Origin: CAYQDF01 sp964416175 | Lineage (GTDB): Bacteria > Chloroflexota > Anaerolineae > Anaerolineales > UBA4823 | Direction of reading: 5' to 3' | DNA: 12,040 bases | Assembly: GCA_964416175.1 (NCBI GenBank) | Contig: CAYQDF010000098.1 | Location: 1 to 12,040, forward strand | Shown here: in pieces, positions 7,410 to 12,040 of the stretch | How the letters are laid out: the number at the start of each line of letters is the position of its first letter | Numbering within the stretch: the first letter of the stretch is position 1 | Notes under the pieces: generated by a model | The model's input: only the letters and a program-made list of their open reading frames with translations | Databases searched by the model: none | Told to the model about the DNA's origin: nothing | Program-made: the position numbers and the translations under genes

Positions 7410-9023
7410 ATGGAACCCAACCCTATCGCAGCGATTCCGCATCTCCCCTCCTCAGAAGTCGGCAAGAACTGGAGAATCCGTTCTGAAACGTCTGTGCGGC
7501 GGTTTTACTCGGATTGGATCAAGAGATGTTTCGATCTCACCGTTGCCTTGTTGGGTTTAGTCCTGCTTGCCCCCGTTTTTGGATTGATCGCCATAGCAAT
7601 TCGACGCGACTCCCAAGGTCCTGTGCTCTTTCGCGGGTCTCGCGTCGGACGGGACGGTGAATTATTCCAAATTTTGAAATTCCGGACGATGTACGAAAAT
7701 CCTGAAAGTTACCACGGACCAAAGGTGACAGCGAGTGACGATCCACGCGTTACCCGCGTCGGGCGTTGGTTACGGGGTACGAAGTTGAACGAACTTCCAC
7801 AGCTGTGGAATGTACTGAAGGGGGAGATGAGCCTGGTTGGTCCGCGCCCGGAAGACCCAGAGATCACGAAGACCTGGCCTCCTGAGGTACAGCAGGAAAT
7901 CTTGTCTGTCCGGCCCGGGATTACGAGCCCAGCTTCGGTGGAATACCGCCACGAGGAGGATTTGCTCTGCTCACGGGACGTCATGCAGGAATACTTTGAA
8001 CGGCTCAGCCCAGACAAGCTCCGCCTGGACGAACTCTACGTTCGCTACCGATCGTTTTGGCTTGATCTGGACGTGCTTTTCTGGACCATGTTGGTTTTAC
8101 TCCCCAAGATTTACGCTTATTCGCCACCAGAACAGCTCTTATTTATTGGCCCGATCACTCGCCTGATCCGCCGCCACATCTCCTGGTTTACGATCGACCT
8201 CCTGGTCACACTCATGTCGATCGGGTTTACTGGGCTCGTCTGGCACGCGTTTGGTCCTCTAGATGTTGGATGGGCAGACGCAGTTTATATGGCGGCGGGA
8301 TTTGCCCTGCTTTTTAGCTTGAGTGGAGCATTGTTCGGTGTTAATAGGATTAAATGGTCCCAGGCGACTGATGCAGATGCTTTCGACCTTTTACCGGGAT
8401 GGGTCCTGGCTACGGCTGTTGCTTACTTCATCAACCTGTTCACGGGATTTTTCCCGTCTGAGCTGATACTGGCAGCTGCTGTCCTGGCATTGATATTATT
8501 TATCGCAGTTCGTTACCGGATGCGGCTGGTCACTGGGTTCGTGGGACGCATTCTGCCGTATCTTGCCAGAGCGCAGGCTGCCCGCGAGCGAGTCCTGATA
8601 GTGGGAAGCGGTCCGGTCGCGCAACTCACAGCCTGGCTGTTATCTCACCCGAACATCTCCAGGCGATTTAAGTTAATAGGCTTTGTTGATGATGATTTGC
8701 GAAAACAAGAAACGCGCATCTATGGAGCAACGGTCAAAGGTACCTGCAAGGACCTCCCGAAGTTGATACGCAAACTCGACATTGGCGTTGTAATCCTGGC
8801 TGACGAATTATCTTCCTACGGGAAATGTCGTTCGACTCTCGAGACTACCGGGCCGATTCCAGCTCGGTTGGTTGTCGTTCCTGACATTCTTACCGCGTTC
8901 ACCGAGGCCATTGGTGGATCTACTGAAGAGTTAGGTGATCTGGCAGGAAATACTTGCCAGTATTGTTTGACGCGCCTGGCTTCCATGCGTTATGGAGGAG
9001 GGGATGAATCACTGGCAGGGTAA
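7410..9023 (+). CDS. Polyprenyl-phosphate sugar-1-phosphate transferase fused to FlaA1-like membrane and Rossmann domains
   Basis: The protein has 537 residues in three blocks. Residues 35-235 are a bacterial sugar transferase domain (WcaJ/PglC superfamily): a membrane re-entrant helix (42-64), QILKFRTMY (87-95), DPRVTRVGRWLR (111-122), NELPQLWNVLKGEMSLVGPR (127-146) and VRPGITSPASVEYR (167-180). Residues 258-370 hold about four hydrophobic helices. Residues 393-500 form a Rossmann-like domain with RVLIVGSGPVAQL (394-406) and LIGFVDDD (422-429), as in the CoA-binding domain of WcaJ and FlaA1. The enzyme should transfer a sugar phosphate from an NDP-sugar to undecaprenyl phosphate, starting the repeat unit. 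WcaJ-type enzymes have the opposite order, membrane/Rossmann first and catalytic last. Asn127 occupies the position usually held by the Asp of the LDELPQ motif. A good ribosome-binding site precedes the ATG. Confidence 0.9.
   Translation: MEPNPIAAIPHLPSSEVGKNWRIRSETSVRRFYSDWIKRCFDLTVALLGLVLLAPVFGLIAIAIRRDSQGPVLFRGSRVGRDGELFQILKFRTMYENPESYHGPKVTASDDPRVTRVGRWLRGTKLNELPQLWNVLKGEMSLVGPRPEDPEITKTWPPEVQQEILSVRPGITSPASVEYRHEEDLLCSRDVMQEYFERLSPDKLRLDELYVRYRSFWLDLDVLFWTMLVLLPKIYAYSPPEQLLFIGPITRLIRRHISWFTIDLLVTLMSIGFTGLVWHAFGPLDVGWADAVYMAAGFALLFSLSGALFGVNRIKWSQATDADAFDLLPGWVLATAVAYFINLFTGFFPSELILAAAVLALILFIAVRYRMRLVTGFVGRILPYLARAQAARERVLIVGSGPVAQLTAWLLSHPNISRRFKLIGFVDDDLRKQETRIYGATVKGTCKDLPKLIRKLDIGVVILADELSSYGKCRSTLETTGPIPARLVVVPDILTAFTEAIGGSTEELGDLAGNTCQYCLTRLASMRYGGGDESLAG
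8994..8998 (+). promoter_or_regulatory. Ribosome-binding site deciding the dehydratase start
   Basis: GGAGG sits five bases upstream of ATG 9004. The alternative ATG at 8992 would place this element inside the coding sequence, so 9004 is favoured. The site lies within the last codons of the phosphotransferase gene, which suggests translational coupling. Confidence 0.75.
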
Positions 9024-9996
9024 GCGGGTCCTGGTGACCGGGGCAGGTGGGTTCATCGGAAGTCATCTGGTCGAGAAGCTCGCTCGTTCGGGAGCGCTCA
9101 TACGCGGTTTTGTTCACTATAACTCACGGGACGATCCCGGTTTTCTGGCGGATCTACCATTTGATATACGCGAGGCTGTCGAGATCTTTCCCGGGGACTT
9201 GCGCGATTCCCAGGCCGTTCTTGCAGCAACGCGGGAAATCGAGGTTGTCTTCCACCTGGGAGCACTCATTTCCATCCCATATTCTTACCTTCATCCGGTG
9301 GAAGTTGTAGAAACAAATATCCTGGGGACATTGAACCTGCTCATCGCCAGTCGTGAGACGGGGGTCCAACGGATTGTGCACACCTCTTCAAGTGAGGTAT
9401 ATGGGACGGCGCGCACGATTCCAATCGATGAAGTCCATCCCTTGCAAGGTCAATCGCCGTATTCAGCAAGTAAGATCGGAGCGGATAAACTTGCGGAAAG
9501 CTTTAATTGTACTTATGATCTCCCCGTGGTCACGATCCGCCCATTCAATACTTATGGGCCGCGGCAGTCTGCGCGGGCAGTAATCCCAACCATTATTGCC
9601 CAAGCGCTGACGCAGGAAGTGGTTTACCTGGGCAACCTCAAGGCGATGCGAGATCTGACATTCGTCGATGACACCGTCTCGGGTCTACTACTTGCAGGGA
9701 AAGTATCCGGCATCGAAGGCAGGACAATCAACTTAGGGACTGGATCAGAGATAAACATTGCCGATCTCGCTATGCTGATTTTTTCGATCATCGGAAGCGG
9801 GAAAGAAATCCGGGTCGCACCCGAACGGCTGCGCCCAGACCGAAGTGAAGTGGGCCGGTTACTCTCTGATAACCGCCTGGCGAGAAAACTACTCGGTTGG
9901 AAGCCCGAGGTGACCCTTCAGGATGGATTGACACAGACGATCAACTGGATAGCCAATCATCTTCATCTCTACCATCCAGATCGAAATCAGATCTAG
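9004..9996 (+). CDS. LegB-like NDP-sugar 4,6-dehydratase (extended SDR)
   Basis: The 330-residue protein is an extended short-chain dehydrogenase. RVLVTGAGGFIGSHL (8-22) binds NAD(P). GFVHYNSRDDPGFL (35-48) follows, in the place of the FVxYNSR segment I associate with the LegB/LLPSF_EDH family. The active-site region has TSSSEVYGTA (127-136), Tyr153 and Lys157 in YSASK, RPFNTYGPRQSARAVIPTII (179-198) and ERLRPDRSEV (274-283), all strongly like that family. LegB removes water from GDP-GlcNAc to give a 4-keto-6-deoxy sugar; whether this enzyme uses GDP, UDP or another nucleotide is not visible. Neighbours that charge the sugar and aminate it lie immediately downstream. ATG 9004 is chosen over ATG 8992 because GGAGG sits five bases upstream. 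The gene overlaps the preceding one by 20 bases. Confidence 0.92.
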   Translation: MNHWQGKRVLVTGAGGFIGSHLVEKLARSGALIRGFVHYNSRDDPGFLADLPFDIREAVEIFPGDLRDSQAVLAATREIEVVFHLGALISIPYSYLHPVEVVETNILGTLNLLIASRETGVQRIVHTSSSEVYGTARTIPIDEVHPLQGQSPYSASKIGADKLAESFNCTYDLPVVTIRPFNTYGPRQSARAVIPTIIAQALTQEVVYLGNLKAMRDLTFVDDTVSGLLLAGKVSGIEGRTINLGTGSEINIADLAMLIFSIIGSGKEIRVAPERLRPDRSEVGRLLSDNRLARKLLGWKPEVTLQDGLTQTINWIANHLHLYHPDRNQI

Positions 9997-10013
9997 ACTG
10001 TGATACTAAAACG

Positions 10014-10766
10014 ATGAAAGCTGTTGTCCTGGCAGGCGGTAAAGGAGCACGCCTTGCTCCATACACAAAAATCTTGCCCAAACCGCTTATGCCTATCGGT
10101 GAGATGCCCATCTTGGAAATATTGCTCCGCCAGATGGGGAGGTATGGGATTGACGAAGTGATCCTGACCGTTGGCCATCTATCCAACCTGCTTTGTGCTT
10201 TTTTTCAGGATGGAACGCGGTATGGCCTAAAAATAATTTACAGTTTCGAGGAACAACCACTTGGAACTGCTGGTCCACTTTCTCTAGTCCAAGGACTGGA
10301 AGAAACGTTCCTTGTAGCAAATGGAGATGTATTGACGACTCTCGATTTCAAGAATCTCATTGAGTACCACCGTTCACGCAATGCCATTGCAACTATCGCC
10401 TCCCATGTCCGAGATATCCGCGTTGATCTTGGAGTGATCCAGGCCAACCAGTCGCACGAAATCATCGGTTACATCGAAAAACCCACCTACAATTTCCTGG
10501 TCAGCATGGGAATTTATGTTTTCGAACCCGGCGTCCTCTCTTTTATCGAACGCAATAAATACCTTGATTTACCAGACCTGGTGTTGAAGCTTATAGCCGC
10601 CGGCGAACACGTGGTTACTTTTCCGTATGATGGCTATTGGATGGACCTTGGACGGCTAGATGATTACGAGCAGGCTGTCCAGGACTTCGAAAAGATCAGG
10701 CCGCAAATCCTGGGAGAGGAAGCACTCTCTCCTGCCTTCAACAATTGGCAGACTGCGACAAAATAG
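10014..10766 (+). CDS. Sugar-1-phosphate nucleotidylyltransferase
   Basis: The protein is 250 residues long from the ATG. Its N-terminus has the full NTP-transferase signature: MKAVVLAGGKGARLAPYT (1-18) with LPKPLMPIG (21-29). QPLGTAGPLS (81-90) contacts the base and sugar, NGDVL (103-107) carries the metal-binding Asp, and GYWMDLGRLDDY (207-218) closes the active site. It makes an NDP-sugar from a sugar-1-phosphate and NTP in the cytoplasm. The compact length without a C-terminal left-handed helix is like PtmE/RmlA-size enzymes and unlike GlmU or large mannose-1-phosphate guanylyltransferases. Placement between a LegB-like dehydratase and an aminotransferase suggests it supplies the dehydratase substrate; a PtmE-like GTP preference is possible but unproven. 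The frame extends upstream to 9897, inside the preceding gene, but the motif begins exactly at this ATG. Confidence 0.92.
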   Translation: MKAVVLAGGKGARLAPYTKILPKPLMPIGEMPILEILLRQMGRYGIDEVILTVGHLSNLLCAFFQDGTRYGLKIIYSFEEQPLGTAGPLSLVQGLEETFLVANGDVLTTLDFKNLIEYHRSRNAIATIASHVRDIRVDLGVIQANQSHEIIGYIEKPTYNFLVSMGIYVFEPGVLSFIERNKYLDLPDLVLKLIAAGEHVVTFPYDGYWMDLGRLDDYEQAVQDFEKIRPQILGEEALSPAFNNWQTATK

Positions 10767-10782
10767 AATGCGGGGATTTCCA

Positions 10783-11937
10783 ATGCAGTACTTGATTCCA
10801 CTCTCAGATCTGGATTATGGGCCTGAAGAAGAAAACGCAGTCCTGGACGTCTTACACAGCCGTTGGCTGACTATGGGTTCGGTGACGCAGCAATTCGAAG
10901 CGGAATTTGCAGAAATGACTGGAGTACACCACGCATGTGCTGTATCGAACTGCACCCATGCCTTGCACCTGGCCTGCCTTGCGCTGGGAATAGGTCCTGG
11001 AGACGAAGTGATCGTCCCCTCCCTGACATTTGTCGCCACTGCCAATGCAGTCCTTTACACGGGAGCTACTGTACGCTTCGCAGACATCCTTGGACCTGAC
11101 GAGCTGAATATCTCGCCCGGAGAGATCGAGAGGCTGATCACCCCTAATACACGGGCAATCATCGTCATGCATTACGCGGGATACCCCTGTAAAATGCCTG
11201 AAATCATGGGGATTGCCCGGAAGTATGGTCTGGCCGTGATTGAAGACGCTGCCCATGCACCGGGTGCCGCTCTCGCAGGCCGCGCACTTGGAACCTGGGG
11301 AGATGTTGGCTGCTTTAGTTTTTTTTCGAATAAGAACATTGCGGCCGGCGAGGGTGGTATGCTGGTGACAAACCGTGATGATCTCGCCGAAAAAGTGCGG
11401 CTCATGAGGTCACATGGAATGACGACTCTCACCTGGGATCGCTACCGCGGACACGCACACTCCTATGATGTGCTTGCTCTTGGCTTTAATTACCGCCTGG
11501 ACGAGATCCGGGCAGCTCTTGGTCTTGTTCAGCTTCGCAAGCTAAAAGAGAACAATCGAAGGAGGGAATGGATCACACAACGCTATCGCGATGGGTTCTC
11601 CGCGAGGCTTCTTTCAGGGATCAAATTGCCTTTTCTAACCTGCGCGGGGAGTTCCGCATATCATCTATTTCCTATCCTGCTTCCCCATGGTATAGATCGA
11701 TCGGCTTTCATGGAGTTTATGAGGTACAAGGGAGTCCAGACCAGCATACACTATCCACCAGTTCATTGTTTTAGATATTACCAGGAGCGTTACCCGGGAA
11801 TCACCCTGCCAGTTACCGAGGCCATCGCAGCCCGAGAAGTCACATTGCCTCTTTACCCGGGTCTGAATGAGAATGATATCGATTACGTCTTATCCGTTGT
11901 TGAGGAGGCAATGGAGCGATCGATGCAAATGACATGA
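10783..11937 (+). CDS. DegT/DnrJ/EryC1/StrS-family sugar aminotransferase (second copy)
   Basis: This 384-residue protein carries the complete family pattern: IPLSDLDYGPEEENAV (5-20), a phosphate-binding loop VSNCTHALHLA (54-64), VIVPSLTFVATANAV (76-90), VIEDAAHAPGA (152-162) with Asp155, and CFSFFSNKNIAAGEGGM (177-193) with the PLP lysine Lys184. GFNYRLDEIRAALGLVQL (234-251) and RYKGVQTSIHYPPVH (314-328) complete the substrate-side parts. The enzyme should aminate the 4-keto-6-deoxy sugar nucleotide formed by the dehydratase at 9004, with glutamate as donor. MRSHGMTTLTWDRYRGHAHS (208-227) marks a subgroup often seen with LegB-like dehydratases. The frame extends upstream to 10660 within the previous gene; ATG 10783 is preferred because the family N-terminus starts there and GGGGA lies six bases before it. 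It is the last gene before the terminator. Confidence 0.93.
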   Translation: MQYLIPLSDLDYGPEEENAVLDVLHSRWLTMGSVTQQFEAEFAEMTGVHHACAVSNCTHALHLACLALGIGPGDEVIVPSLTFVATANAVLYTGATVRFADILGPDELNISPGEIERLITPNTRAIIVMHYAGYPCKMPEIMGIARKYGLAVIEDAAHAPGAALAGRALGTWGDVGCFSFFSNKNIAAGEGGMLVTNRDDLAEKVRLMRSHGMTTLTWDRYRGHAHSYDVLALGFNYRLDEIRAALGLVQLRKLKENNRRREWITQRYRDGFSARLLSGIKLPFLTCAGSSAYHLFPILLPHGIDRSAFMEFMRYKGVQTSIHYPPVHCFRYYQERYPGITLPVTEAIAAREVTLPLYPGLNENDIDYVLSVVEEAMERSMQMT

Positions 11938-12040
11938 ATTTGAGGCGGGGGGAGAAAAGAGGGTAACCGAACGTCCTCCATATATCTGGAAGACCCCATC
12001 TCTGTATGGGGTCTTTTTGTTATCGTAAAGATAGCCAGTC
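11938..12040. other. Gene-free right edge
   Basis: Besides the terminator, the stretch has a purine-rich segment (GAGGCGGGGGGAGAAAAGAGGG, 11942-11963) after the last stop, with no ORF following it that I can support. No tRNA or start of a further gene is recognisable. Confidence 0.5.
11990..12020 (+). terminator. Rho-independent terminator ending the cluster
   Basis: A perfect ten-base-pair stem (AAGACCCCAT with ATGGGGTCTT) encloses a six-base loop, CTCTGT, and runs into five consecutive T residues followed by GTTAT. It begins 52 bases after the last stop codon. The strong GC core and T-tract are classic for intrinsic termination of the whole operon. The reverse strand has only a short A-run before the stem, so bidirectional function is less convincing. 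Confidence 0.9.

Noticed and set aside
8992..9996. Phosphotransferase and dehydratase as a split FlaA1/CapD protein
   Set aside because: The order (helices, Rossmann, then SDR) looks FlaA1-like, but the SDR matches the LegB-type family (HYNSR, TSSSEVYG, RPFNTYGPRQ) and has its own ribosome-binding site.
10014..10766. Specific assignment as RmlA (glucose-1-phosphate thymidylyltransferase)
   Set aside because: The size fits and the general signature is shared, but the neighbours are not RmlB/C/D and RmlA-specific features are not evident.
10852..11256. Minus-strand open frame of 134 codons opposite the second aminotransferase
   Set aside because: It is antisense to a strongly conserved PLP-enzyme region and has no motif of its own.

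Overview
The window is a single-strand (+) gene cluster for building and assembling a complex surface or exopolysaccharide. It carries ten coding regions packed almost end to end, many overlapping by a few bases, and closes with a strong rho-independent terminator just before the right edge. No RNA gene, insertion sequence, CRISPR array or long repeat is visible. Balanced base composition, tight gene packing and the mix of families (a combined glycosylphosphotransferase/CoA-binding-like protein, LegB-type dehydratase, FemAB-like transferase) would fit an environmental bacterium such as Chloroflexota (Anaerolineae-like). That placement is a low-confidence inference from gene style, not a measured result.

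Left part (1-4681): the C-terminal two thirds of an O-antigen ligase/polymerase-like membrane protein enters from the left edge. It is followed by a GT4-type glycosyltransferase, a probably exported TIM-barrel glycoside-hydrolase-like protein whose start lies inside the preceding gene, and a second GT4 enzyme of the WcaI/WbuB type.

Middle part (4678-7400): a DegT/DnrJ/EryC1/StrS aminotransferase overlaps the preceding glycosyltransferase by ATGA. Next come an unnamed cysteine-containing conserved protein and a FemAB/GNAT-like acyl- or aminoacyl-transferase, each overlapping its predecessor.

Right part (7410-11937): a polyprenyl-phosphate sugar-1-phosphate transferase has an unusual domain order, with the catalytic domain first and FlaA1-like membrane helices plus a Rossmann domain second. 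After it lie a LegB-type NDP-sugar 4,6-dehydratase, a sugar-1-phosphate nucleotidylyltransferase and a second DegT aminotransferase. The last three form a coherent route to an NDP-4-amino-4,6-dideoxyhexose.

Working model (inference): the nucleotidylyltransferase, dehydratase and aminotransferase make an activated amino sugar. The phosphotransferase primes undecaprenyl phosphate with this or another sugar, and the two glycosyltransferases extend the chain. The FemAB-like enzyme, perhaps with the unnamed cysteine protein, modifies a sugar amine, the O-antigen ligase-like protein polymerises or transfers the chain, and the hydrolase-like protein trims it outside the cytoplasm. The least understood parts are the unnamed protein/FemAB-like pair and the reordered phosphotransferase.
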